This document shows, piece by piece, positions 1-12,229 of a DNA stretch of 64,000 nt. Under the pieces are notes generated by a model. That model was given only the letters and a program-made list of their open reading frames with translations, was not told where the DNA came from and searched no databases. The position numbers and the translations under genes were made by a program. Origin of the DNA: Ulva prolifera (lineage: Eukaryota > Chlorophyta > Ulvophyceae > Ulvales > Ulvaceae); the NCBI GenBank assembly GCA_023078555.1, contig CM041197.1, forward strand, positions 124,001-188,000, read 5' to 3'. Positions within the stretch are counted from its first letter, which is position 1, and every line of letters begins with the position of its first letter.

Positions 1-3000
1 CTCCGTCTGGATGCTTCCAGCCCAGGGCACTGTTCTGCAGAACAGCGTGACAGTACGAGGCATGGGTGCTACCGTTGCTGCTTATAAGGGCCGTTCATCT
101 TGGTCAAACGTCTGCATTTGACCACGGTATCTCGGTGCATGTCGCGCAGGTGTATGCATTGCACCACGTGTCACGCACGTGCGATATGGATCGGATAGCT
201 CTTCGGAAACTTGACGACAGGTATCTGGGTCATTTTTAGGTATACCTCGCTGAGGTCACGCCACCCCACGTGGGTGGGTGTGTCACGCGCATCTGACGAC
301 CGCGTGTAGGTGGATGTGACGTCTGCCACGAGCAGTCACCACCGGAAAGTGCAACTGCCCAGTATTGCAACGTTAAAACGAACGACTGCTGTCTGCTGTT
401 CCACTACAAGAAGCTTGAAGGGGATATCAAAACAGGCAGCGCTGCGATGCGTGCATGCCTGCGATGTTGGCCAGAGCGGGCTGCAAAACAAAGTGCCTTT
501 CGCCAGAAGCTTGTCTCTGCAAGCTGCCCTGACTGGCTTACAGCAGAGCAGAAATTTAACCTCTAATTCAATGTTTTCGCGTTGTGTGGGCGTGCTTGCT
601 TGCCAGCACTGTCTTGTCTTCGGATGTTGGCAGTAAACCACAGCTGAGACCTACCCAGCTGTTGCGTAATAATCAGGGCTAAAGGCAAGGCAGACAAAAA
701 ACATTCGGAACCACATTGTTGAATGTCATAGCACTGCGGCGATGTTGTATTAGAGCGACGATCAGAATTGTCCCGCGCGGCCACTCGAGCAAATCAATTG
801 CCGTTGCGGTGCAATTTCCGGCAGTTTCACTACAGTACAAGGAAGTGGTCAGCAATAAAACAACAGTGAATTTGTGGTTCATTTTAGTGTGTTGAGCGCT
901 GCTGCAGAGCCGCGGGCGAGGTCAACATCAGTGTTAGCATCTGCAGAGCTTTTGCAACGCAAGCGCAGTTATAGACTGACCACCCAGACAACATACAAAT
1001 ACTGGCATTGTTGTTTCTTCGCTGCAAAGGAGCTGTGTTGCAGCAAACACGCGGCCTGGCCGAGGGGCACGGGCCACTGCATCAACACGGCAACACGGCA
1101 ATCTCCCCGACACGGCAGCAACTGCATAAGCTCAACGATCAGCATGTATGGGAGTGGATCGGCTTCACTGTAGCAAGCACATTGTTCTAGATTTCAGCCA
1201 ATTGGCAGGCCCCGCTGCAGGCTCGTGGGAGTCGAGTCGTGGCAACGTTGTCCTGCCCAACCAGGTCGCACAGCGCCTATCAATGTCCAGACAGCACAGT
1301 AAGAGACAACTTCAATGTGTACACGCTCAATGCTTTTTAATTAGTGGACCGCCGCGAGCGCCAGCGCAGCTGCAGTGCCACGGCAGTGCAACTGCATGGC
1401 ATGGGACCCCGGTGGTCATGCTCGCTTCGTAAAGCACGAGGCATGACGGTGTCGGTCACGTGGGTCAGGCTGAGGGAGGTAACTTTAGAGAGGAGCGGTA
1501 TCTGACATGCCCCCAGATCCTGTGGCTGATGCGCGCACAGTGTGCATTACCCACACCATTTTGTACACGGGTACTGTGCACATTCCGTCCTGAAATAGTC
1601 AGGAGATATCGGGTTACCTGCTGGTGTGGCAGGCACCGCTGACTGCGTTCAGGATGCCACTCCGCATCGTCAGACCGGGTTGCCACTTCGCTCGATCGCC
1701 AGCGATGAACCACTGACAGTGGTCGACTGTACAACTCCGATGTACAGCATCCCACGAAGCACCGGAGATGTCATAGCAGCCCTGTAAATGTGACTGATCT
1801 GGAGTCTTATTCGAAGCCCTACCCGCTTGCACTTGTGGCAGACGCTTGGTTTCCATAACCGGTCCTAAGCAGTCAACCGGTCTCATGGCTTGCCCACGTG
1901 CTTCAGTTTATACGTCGTCAGCGACACGTCATTCACAATGCATGGAGCCTGCACAGCAAGGCTGGTGTCACCAGGCACCACCACCCGCCTAGCGCGCTAC
2001 GTGCCCCCAGTCGTGCTTATGGACATCAAACAACGAGGATAAGACATCAGTGATGCTATTTCGCGACATAGCTGGACCAAAGATGCTGCGTGAATGCACA
2101 GAGTACCACCAGGCCGGTCTAATGTTGCGGCCGCGAGGCAGCGCGCCGGTGGCAGCACACATGTGCGACTGTGGGGAATGATGTAGACTGTATCTGTTTG
2201 TATACGTGGCTTATTACTAGCTGGGTCAGCAGCAGCTGTGTAGGCTTTGCGATGGAAGTACCGCTGACCTGACGCGAGGCTGCTTATCACGACCCCGACC
2301 GTGCGTAAAGCCCTAGTCTATTAATCGAGCAGATTCTCTTAGAAAGTAGCATAATGTTGAGCGGGCATGCTGTATGGATGAGTGCAATTCGTTGCGAGTG
2401 CAGTCCATTCCGTCATGTCCCCCTGCCAGGGCACATACGGCCACGCACAGCGCGACTTGACATCCGTTGAATTGAGCCACATTCAGTTAATATGTCGCTG
2501 TGCCTCAGTGACCTCTGGGTTGCGTTTGAGGTTGTCAATGCGTTAACAATGTCGCCGCACGCTGCAACGCTCACGCGTAAGCGCCGAACCTCAATCATGA
2601 CGTCTTGCAGAGCTAAAATATTGTATGTTATACGGCTGATCAGCTGCGAAGTAGCAACGGTCAGTCTGATCGGAACTTGAGTCGTGGGAGACACCACAGC
2701 CTGTGCGCGCTGCAACACTCTGGAATGTGACGTTTCGCTCGTTGCAGCACTCACCATGTAGCTTAGACAACAGCCAGTCATTCCTTACTTCCTCTGAGAT
2801 CAATAAGCTGTCACATCTCCCTGAACGCCGGTCCATCACAGTTGCACGCAGCGCGCTGCAACCGGTGCTTGCGTGGCAACTAGCGTTGTCAGCAGTCGTC
2901 AAGCCCTGGTGCCTTTTCGATCAGTCGCACATTTGACGGATCGACTCCTTAGGACCGGATAAAAATGACCGTTTGAACTGCAAGCAGACATTGGGTGGTC

Positions 3001-6000
3001 GAATCAGCAAAGGGGGCACACTGAGCATTAGATCCAAAACAAACCATTTCAAAAGTGGCCTAGATGTCCATGATGTGTTTACATTGTAACTTCTGCTGAG
3101 CTGCACGCTCTGTGCACTCTGTTTGTTCCCTATCGGAGCCGCGTCGAAGCAGCCCGCCGCGACCGCTGCATCGATCGCTGCACACACAGTCGAAGCCACA
3201 TCTACGGGTTGACAGTGGAGTTAAGTAAAATAGCTTATCAACTCCTCGGTTTTGAGCCCGTGTGGTAGCTCCGTCGACCTGGTTGTACATTCAAGACCTG
3301 TCCAGGCGCTCCTTTGCACTGCCTGCGGCAAATTGTTTCGTAGTCATTGTCAGACCATTATCATATTTTCCATTTCACTTGATGGTGTATTGCGGATATG
3401 TTTTGAATCACGTCAGTGTCTGTGGACTCTACCGGGTCATCTCGAGAGCTCCGAAATGGGGTTCTACCTACCATTCTGACCGTCCCTTGCACAGAGTAGT
3501 ACACGATTTTGAAAAGCACAAAGCATACTGTTACTTTTTATCATCCGCCTCTTACTGACCGCTGACAATGTTGCCAAGCAGATGTTTGCAGCGAGTGTAG
3601 AAGTGGCCACGGGTGTGATCCAGAGGCTGTGGTGCAGAGTCTGCACCGCAGACACCTTGCGCAGCCGAATAGAACCTGAAAGGATTCGCTGCAGATTACG
3701 ACCATACGCGGGCCATATAGCTCGTTCAACTAGATGATCTGACACGCGACGTGCGCCTCCGAACAGTTTTCGCGACGTTCTGAGGAAGCCCATGTCTTCA
3801 ACTGCATCAGCCACATTCAGCACTGGCGCTGCATCTGAAATGGATTGACTGTCTCAGAATGACCTGATTCCTGTCTAACGATGCCGACTGTAGACCTGCA
3901 CCGCGCCGTCACCAGGAACTATCTTCCATGCTATCCACGCAGCCTGCAAAACGACAATGGCATACCGACTCCTTCATGAAGAATCGCTGAATCGCCGTCG
4001 AGCACGATTGGGCATCACTTCCTGGCGCCAAAGCTGCTCTGTCGAGGCCGACCCATACGCCAGCATACGGACATTACTCAGGACGGCAAAGCAAACAGCA
4101 GTACACAGCCGCAGGGCCTTCAACTGTAGTGGACGTATGCTTTATGTCAAGGTGCTGCGCAGGCGGTGAGCACGACATTCCAGCTGCCGAGATCCGCTCA
4201 GCCTGGAGCAGTCGTTGACGTCACAGCCACTGGCAGGCACTCACCAGTGTTGGGCCGTCGGGCCCGAGCGTATGTAACTTTCCCGGATATTCAGGTCTTA
4301 TTTCTGAGTGGCAGACCTGGAAATGCCGCAAAGTGACCGACACTGGCACCCACAGAAAACCTCCATTGTTCAGACACTTGCTTAGTCGTACGTGGTGTCT
4401 TTGTGTAGCAGCTAGCTTCCGCCTGACATCCGATCACGCTGGTCAAGCACGACTCAAGCACGACTCGTACAGACAAGTGCGAGAGACACAGGGCGGCGTT
4501 GGCATAGACACATTACGCTATGCTTACAGTCATGGTCAACAGCTGGTCATTTCCTGCAGTCCGCCTGGGTATGTGGCTGCTTTGAAAAAAAAAATTGTGG
4601 CTGCTTTGAACCTTCACATTAAAATCCACCCGCATGCGTTTGTGGCAGGCTGCAGAATGTGGGCAGTGCCTCAGCTAGGCTAGCTGAGCTAGCGCCAGCA
4701 CTAGCCGTGCAGGCCTCAACATCGCGTCACTGCAGCAGTACAGTGCATACTGCAGTAGCACACCCAGATGGAAGCACAGGCGCACCCATCAAGCCACAGG
4801 AACAGCAGACCTCACCGCCTCGGAGATCGGAGATCCTCCCGAGCTTCTGTCCCATGGGCGCATGCATGCAATGCTACACTCCGCGCCTCGGCGGCTGCAT
4901 GCACAGCTCGACCTCTGCAGCAGAGGCAGGTACACCTGGCTCGATAAAACAGCACAAGTTCCTGCTGTTTAGGTGTGGTCGGTGGATGGCAGCCCTGTGA
5001 TTGCTGCAAGGCGACCCAAAAATGCTCGGCAGACGCCCCTGGTGCCGCACTGCCACCTTCCCCGCAGCCCTGCAGCATGCACCGCCCCGGCATCCTCTCT
5101 CTCTTGATGTTCCACCTGGCGCAGCGGCGGCCCCACAGCCACCGCCACAGTGCTCGCCGCCAGGCACTCTGCCGTGTCGCTTGCGCCCACGGACGTGGCG
5201 TCCGGGGCCTTGGCGTTTCAAGACGGCACGGCCCATTCAAAAGGAAATTTGGCTAGCCGCATGGAGCGCCAATGCGCTGGTGCCCGCATCTGCTCCTGCA
5301 GGCCTTTCGCATGTGGCTTGAGGGTGAGAGGGGCTCCACCTAACCTCGGAATCCACATGCATGAGCGGCCGCCTGTCACATCGATGCGCGCCCTCCCCCC
5401 AAGGCACCTCAGAGTGCCGGTCTTTTCACCGGCCTCACAGTGGCACAATCTCAGCTCAGGAGGCTGCTCCATCAGGCTGCATCACGAATACTACGATCAA
5501 TGCAGCCGCCGCCTAGCAGATTCTGCAGTAGCACACCCCAGGCATGCATGGGCGCATTGGCACCCACAAGAAATTGTGATCGCGAGCGCATGCCTCACTG
5601 TGCATGTACAGCATGCATACATAGCCATCTAGTCGCACTTCTGGAGAGGGCCGCGGTGATCCGTATTTCCCTTAACTACTGCTGGCACGTCACCTGATCA
5701 GGGCCTTCTCTGCACTCATGAGTTCTGGCTCAGCCTGCGGGTGTGTTCTGACCTCACACTTAGGGGACTTGTGCACCGCCTCTGGCGTGCAGCGTCGAGT
5801 CTGTCCAAACGAGTTTGTGGCTTGGGCACTGTCGGGCTCGCCCATGCCCGCATCTCGGCACACCACGCGTCTGTCACGCACCTCATGTCGAGCATGATGC
5901 TCGATGTGCACGAACACGTCCTTCACATCGGACGCGCTGGTCGGCGCTTCCCGCGAATCTGTTGAAACAGCTGTGCTGCTGTGGAGAGTTGTGCTCGGCT

Positions 6001-6325
6001 CCTGGGGTGTTGGTGCCAAGTGGTCTGTGAGCCTGCGTGTCACATGCATTGGCACGCACAATGCATGGCACACAGATGACGAAAGCAGCGTGCGAACTGG
6101 AATCGTCCGTGGACCTCACGAGGTCCTTCAGTGACAATGTCAGCCCGGCAAGTGAGCACACAGATGGCACCACGTCGAGCCTGAGGCAGATTCCACGCGC
6201 ACGACTCCGCTCGGTGTGAGATCCCGCAGGCGCAGGCGCCCGGCCATACATTATTTGACAGCCAAAAATCACGCATATGAATAAAAAAGGTTGAATTCTC
6301 TAGCAAAACCTCCCTGGGCTGCGGC
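1..6325. other. Non-genic left flank, no supported gene
   Basis: I find no exon here that I can support. All open frames are short (at most 160 codons), overlap on both strands and lack a recognisable domain. The only local structure I note is a 15-bp direct repeat (4572-4586 and 4596-4610) around an A-run, and a shared CTGCAGTAGCACACCC string near 4750 and 5525. A promoter for the + strand gene starting at 6326 should lie at the right end, but no motif stands out. Confidence 0.5.
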
Positions 6326-9300
6326 ATGGCCGCGGAGTGGTGGTTTCCGCCGGCGGACCTGGTTGTCAGGCTGCCTGTCTGTGGCCACGCCATCCTGGAT
6401 CGAGACTTCCCAAGCACGTACATCGAGGACGGCTATCCCACCTTTGATTGCCCAATATGTGGATTCAGTCAGGCGTTTTCGCCAATGAGCAAGTCCCGTG
6501 ATGGGGTTCCCACAGCGGCCCTGGGGTGGGGTGAAGCAACGTGCCGCACGCGTCGGGACTTGACCGCATCAGGACCAGTCCAGGTACGCTGTTTCGCATT
6601 TTTGCAGCACATCTTGTCTATTGGCTCACTTTGCGCGTCATAGTTGCCGACATGTTTATCGGCATCATACGTTCGCACCACACGCACGCCTGATTCTGCA
6701 GCTGATCCGCTAACCATCAGCTTAAACGCGCCGATGAAAGTCATTGCGATGTTTTTGTACGCTGAGTGCCGGTCCTCGTCCGTCGCTTGTACACAGAGTC
6801 ATGCCCGCAGGTGCACATCTCGATAGCCCGAGGCCCCGTAGCGGACTGCCACTTCCTGCGCGCAGTGATATCACCCGTGGGAAAGTAACACAAACGTCGT
6901 TATTGAATCTGCTGTGTAGTGCTGTGCTTGCCAAGGGGGACTTGGGCACTTCAGGTCTGTTCGGATGTGCAGACCTCGGCGCCAGCCCCAGTGCTGGAAC
7001 GTGCATGCTCGTGAACGCAGACCAGCTCATGCTCATGGGCACAGCAGCGAAATTGTCCCATGTTTTGTAGTGTGCAATGCGCTGGCGCCTGCGCATCGTC
7101 AGCCACCTGCACCAGGTCGCAGCTCGCACCAGCATCCAGCCTCTGAATGCTCACTGCTCAGGACGCACACAGCTGGGGTCACGATGCCCACACATCTAGC
7201 ATGCGAGCTACCTCAGCCATTTATTTATACGCAGGTATATCTGTGACACGTCTGGCCTGCACGTTCACCAGCTGTACTGATCTGGCATCGCCGGTGCGGA
7301 CCAGCGCCAGCATTGCCAGGTTACTGCAGCCCTACACCTTGCCTACTCAGTCGGTGGCATCTGCCACTAGCACCTAGCATGATCAGCCTTGCGTCTACAA
7401 CAGCAGCCAATGCCTTAAAATAAAGATATTTGGGCCTCATCGATGCACAACCGCCCCTCTCCCGCGTCGATGCTCACAGCGGTACTGCAGAGATCCCAAG
7501 CTCCGAAGCGAGGGTGTTTCTGTGAGAATGCAGCTCGACTATGCTCTCCTGTGGCCCGGGGGTTCGTTTCCAGTGCCGCGGTGACGCTTCAGGCCGACCA
7601 CGCATGAATTGTCCATGCACCTGCAGGGGAGGCCGGGAAGTCTGGAGGACCTACTGGCGGCCATGTCGACGCCGGGCGTGCATGACATCGATCTCACAGG
7701 GATGACGTTGGAGCTCGGTCGGCAGCTGGTGAATGAGGGCCCGACCGCGAGCCTCGTGCTGCGGGCGTGGCCGGCGGGCTGCACCATCACCGGCGGGGTG
7801 ATAACGGTCCCCGACTCGGCGATTGTGCTGCTCACCGGCGGCGGCGCAACCTTCAAAGGCACCACCTTCATGGGTGCGACGCCGTGCCTCAGTCTCGATG
7901 CAGTGCCTCGGTGGAGGGGTCTCGATGCGGTGCCTCAGTCTCGATGCAGTGCCTCGGTGGAGGGGTCTCGATGCAGTGCCTCAGTCTCGATGCAGTGCCT
8001 CAGTTGAGGGACCCAGTGTTCCAAACACAAGGTGGCGAGGGGTCTCAGTGTGAGTGTTTGACCCGCCTGGGTAGGTGCCTGTCAGTGACCGTCCAGGAGA
8101 CCTGCCGTGTGCATGCATGTCTCCTGCATTAGAGCCAGAACGCTGCTTTCTGAACAAATGGATCTGCTGGATTGCGGACGTGTTCATGTGGAGGATTGTC
8201 GTGTGAGGGGCGCCGGATTGTCACCGTCCCTGGAGTGCCAATGAAACGCCTTCTGTCTTGGCAACGTCATTCAGCACAGGGGGGTGTGCCCCTGGCGTCA
8301 CGCATGCACAGAGTCACGTTGAGATAGCCATCTCTGCCATATGCATGGATACAATGCATGCAATCCTGAAACCGCTCGTCGCACTGTCTAAACCAGTGCC
8401 GCGTCTCCACCATTGGTCCCATGCGAACGGCGCTTAGCACCACCCAATCGCTGTTGCAAGGCCGAAACCTCATTGCGGGCTGGCTGCTTCTCTTTCAGAC
8501 CATGTCTCCCAAGGATCGCCTGTCACCGATCACACGGGAAGGTCCGCAGCTGGCGCTGTCTGATGGCGTCGTGGCAAGTCTACCTACGTGACTGCAGCCC
8601 CACAAACAAGAAACTGAACATCCCCCCTTGCAGGCCGGGGCGCTCTTGTCTGCTGCGAGGACACCTTCTCCGCCACCTTCATCGACTGCACCTTTGCCTG
8701 CACCACCCTGTACGCCGCCCACGGCGCGGCCGCCACGCTCCGCCGCTGCACCTTTACCACCGGCTTCCCCGGCATCGTCGCCAGCGGCACCGGGACCTGC
8801 GTCGCCCTCCACGGCTGCACCCTCCAGGCCTGCCTCAACGCCGTCACCGCGGAGTCCGGGGCCATGGTCCTCCAGCACCGCTGCACCTCTAGCCACAGCC
8901 GGGCCGCCGTCATCGCGCACGGCACTTCCACCCGCGTGGCCTGCACGGAGAGTACCTTTTCCGGTGTGGCGGTCCCCGGCAAGCCCGCCAGCGGTGTCGG
9001 CATGGAGGTCGTCGATGCGCAGATCTTGCTGCGAGGCTGCTGCGTGGAGTGGTTCATGCATGGCATCCAGCTCAGCGGAGCCTCGGCCGCAGCGGAGCTG
9101 CACGGCAGCACCGTCCGCGTGGCGGCGGCCGGGCTGATTTCCACGGACGGGGCGGCCTTTTCCCTACGCAACAGCGATGTCCACCTCGACAAGGCCGCCC
9201 CGTCGCGGCGGCCGCAGCGATCGCCGGACGGCCCAGCGTGCCTCGTCACCGTTCAGAGTGGCCGCGGCGGCCGCTGCGGCCGGCGGGCGCACATCGAGCG

Positions 9301-11227
9301 CTGCCGCCTCTCCGCGCCGGGGTCACAGCAAGACGGCGTCACCGTGGCGCCGGGGGGTGCGCTCGTGGCGGCGCTGACGCAGCTGACCTGCGGTTCGAGC
9401 TGCGTCACTGCACTGGGCCGCGGCAGCGTCGCTGCTTTGCTGCACTGCACGCTGCGCAGCGATACCGCAGTCGCATGCACCGCACAAGACCCGGGGGCTG
9501 TGGTCAGGGTTGTCGGCGGCCAGGTCACTGGGGGGCAGGCTGCGGGGCTTGCCATCGCCAGCGGCACGCTGACGGCGCGGGGAGCGGTGCTGAGCGGGCT
9601 GATCGGCTCCAAGGTGATTGCGTCGAGTGCTGTGGCGGCGCAGGAAGGCGGCACGCTGCGGCTGTCAGGGTGCACGCTGCGGCACGCGTCGAAGGGCGTG
9701 GAGCTGTTGGCGGCGACTGCGCGCGCGCACGACGTGGCCATCTCTGACCTCCTGATCGCCGACGCCAGAGGGGGGGACGCGGGGTACTCGCTGACTGGCG
9801 GCAAGCTGACAGTGAAGGGTGGCTTCGTGAAGGGGTGTGTGATGGGCGCGTGTGCGTCGTCTGGCACAGGCGGAGCCCACGCTGACTTTGACGGGGTGTC
9901 GTTTGACGGGAACGAATTGGCCCTGCAGATGTGCGGAGGCGCCACTGTGCGTGCCTCTTGCTGTGTGTTTTCCGGTGGCGCCCCCTCCAGCAGGAAGAAG
10001 CCCAGGCCAGACTCCCTCGCGGCCATGATCGGCCGCGTCGCACTGTACGTGGCCGACGATGCCGGCGAGGCCTCACTCATGAGCTGCACCTTCAAGAACC
10101 ATGACCAGGACATCCACTTCTACGGCCAGAGCGGCATCCAGGTGTCGGACTGCAGCTTCCTCGGCGGCCGGGGGGCGGGCTGCAGCGTGATGCTGCAGGG
10201 CAGGGGCTCCGTGAAGAACTGCGTCTTCCAGAAGGTGCTGTGCGGCGTCGCGCTGTACTCCCGGGGGTGTGCCGTCTCGGGCTGCACCTTCGGCGCGGGC
10301 CTGCCGCAGGGGCTGCTCGCGGATGATGGCGCGGCCGTCGCAGTGTCGGAGTGCAGCTTTGACGGCTGCAAGACGGCGATCGAGGCAAAGGCGGGGGCGT
10401 CGGTGGATGTCGCGGACAGCACGTGCACCGACGCCGGGACCGGTGTCGAGATCACCGGCGCGGCCGCTGTGCGCGCGCATCGGCTGACGATCACGGGCGG
10501 GGACATGGCCGTCCAGGTGACCGCCGGGGGCTCCGGGAAGACGTCTGTGAAGATGGATCGCTGCAAGGTGTCGGGTGCGGCTATGGGGGCCGTGTTGCTG
10601 AAGGACGCGGGGGCAACGGCGACGCTGGAGGGATCCACGGTGACGGGCTGCAAGGTCGGCGTCGTCCTCCTTCCAGGTGCGGTCGCGCAGGTGGTCAACA
10701 CCAACATCTTGCGCTGCCAAGTCGGCGCGGCGGTCGGGGTGTCAGAGGACATGCTTGCAAATGCATGCGGGGTGTGCGGGCGCTCGGGAGGTGCGGCGAT
10801 GGCGCGCGCGTGGGCGCAGTTGTCTGCGGCGGGCGGCACCGGCGTGCCCGGCGCGAGGTGCATGCATGACGGCGCGTACGCGCTTTTGACCATGCGTGAC
10901 GTGGAGGTCCGCGGCTGCGCGGCCGGGATGCAGCTTCATGGCACGGGGCGTGTGGACGCGGAGCGCGTGGACGTGAGGGGGTGCATGGCGTCGTACTCGC
11001 TGACGAGGATCGGCGCGGCGAGCCGCTTCGAGCAGTGCCGGGCAACAGACGGGAGCGCGCCGTCGGTGTTTGCACGGCGGCTGTTCGGGCCGCACAGCGG
11101 GCAATTTGAGGTGGAGATGGTGCCGGGGCTGGCGGTGGTGAATGAGCGGGGGCCCCCGACCCCCGCGGACCTGGCCCCGTTCATGAAGTACGCGGGGGCC
11201 ATGGGCATGGGCATGGGGTTCGGGTGA
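6326..11227 (+). CDS. Gene A: CGH-CPxC zinc-module / parallel beta-helix protein, subtype 1
   Basis: Three exons: 6326-6583, 7627-7873, 8634-11227, giving 1032 aa. Splice sites are CAG|GTACGC...CTGCAG|GG and G|GTGCGA...TTGCAG|GC, in phases 0 and 1, the same as in every paralogue to the right. Exon 1 starts MAAEWWFPP and carries C19, H21, C42 and C45 (CGH...CPIC), then the family signature RDGVPTAALGWGEA. Exon 2 is the linker containing LVLRAWPAGCT. Exon 3 is a Cys-rich run of beta-helix coils (short V-x-x-C/S-x-F and G-V-x-V units). Near its C-terminus it has the C-x2-C...C-x-H insertion (ACGVCGRSGG to GARCMHDG). The tail is Gly/Met-rich. No signal peptide is seen, so a cytosolic or nuclear location is likely. 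This is the only family member on the + strand. Function is unknown; the head resembles half of a RING or U-box, so an E3-like role is inference. Confidence 0.85.
7884..8010 (+). repeat. 46-bp minisatellite in intron 2 of gene A
   Basis: About 2.7 copies of a 46-bp unit beginning GTGCCTCAGTCTCGATGCA, starting 10 bp after the exon 2 donor of gene A. Copies are nearly identical, so the expansion is recent. The paralogous introns lack it. Confidence 0.85.
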
Positions 11228-12229
11228 GAGGGTGGTAGAAACCAGGTTGTCGGCAGATGAGGTTTTCGGGGTGTGAACCTGCGGTGAGGGCATGTGCTAT
11301 GCAGGTGCACACATTGGATGTATGGCACATATGTGATCAGTATGCATGATGTGAAACAAGGAGGCGGAGACCGTTGGCCCTCTCCTCACGGTGCTCCGGC
11401 TGGAGTAGCGCACTGTCCTTTGATCTTTGCATTACATCAGTTTGGCCAACACGCAGCTCTACAGCGCCCCCGGTCATGCACCAGGCATTCCATCAAAGCC
11501 CGGGGCTGGCACCTTCGCACGCATACCTTCCCATCCAGACCACATGTAGAGTGTGCACCAATGCTGCAGCAACCACCCTGACCAACTTGATCAGCGCTAC
11601 CGGAAGCAACACAACCGCATGTGAACCCTTTGATGCACAGGGAGGATGCATGAATTCCCAGTACACGAGGAGCTGGGAAACAAAGTGCAGCATGTCCGTC
11701 CCCAATGCCTCACCCAAAATTACAACATGAGCTCCACGACCGCTGCAGTGTTAGGCGGAACAGAGCGGTGAATTGTCGTCGCCAGCAAGGACAACTGTGT
11801 CATCTGTTGATACTGGGCGATAGACCATGGTTTGGGGCTGTCAGACGGGGCGCAGTCACCTAGGCAGCAGAGCAGAGCACCGGAGTCACCTCAGGGGACG
11901 ACGCCGGGTGCCGGTGAGCCACACGCCAGTCAAACATTAAAGTATGCACAGCTTGGAAGACATGTGCATGTCGCCTGAGACCCGCTACTTGCTCCAACTA
12001 GGCAACAGTGCACTGATGTGAACATCAACAGTCTCGCAGAGCGCAAACACGCGTCTGGATTATGGTTGGCAGCCTTACAGATGCTGCCAGGCGACTGGAC
12101 ACCCCGGCAGTGCACGCGCCATTGCCCACTAAGTCTACAGTCCCGCCCGCAGGATGCAGTATACTGGAAAATACGGAAATTTACAGATAACATATCCCAT
12201 TCATGTACATCATTCCTTCGTGCCTCCCC
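11228..12229. other. Spacer between convergent genes A and B
   Basis: It holds the 3' flanks of two tail-to-tail genes. I see no coding sequence. A TGTAA on the minus strand at 12181-12185, about 45 bp beyond the gene B stop, could be a chlorophyte-type polyadenylation signal. None is visible close behind gene A. Confidence 0.5.

Noticed and set aside
4659..5632. Overlapping frames of 113-160 codons on both strands
   Set aside because: Several frames are open at once in GC-rich sequence, with no splice pattern or conserved motif.
9253..10113. 286-codon minus-strand frame over gene A
   Set aside because: Antisense shadow of exon 3 of gene A.
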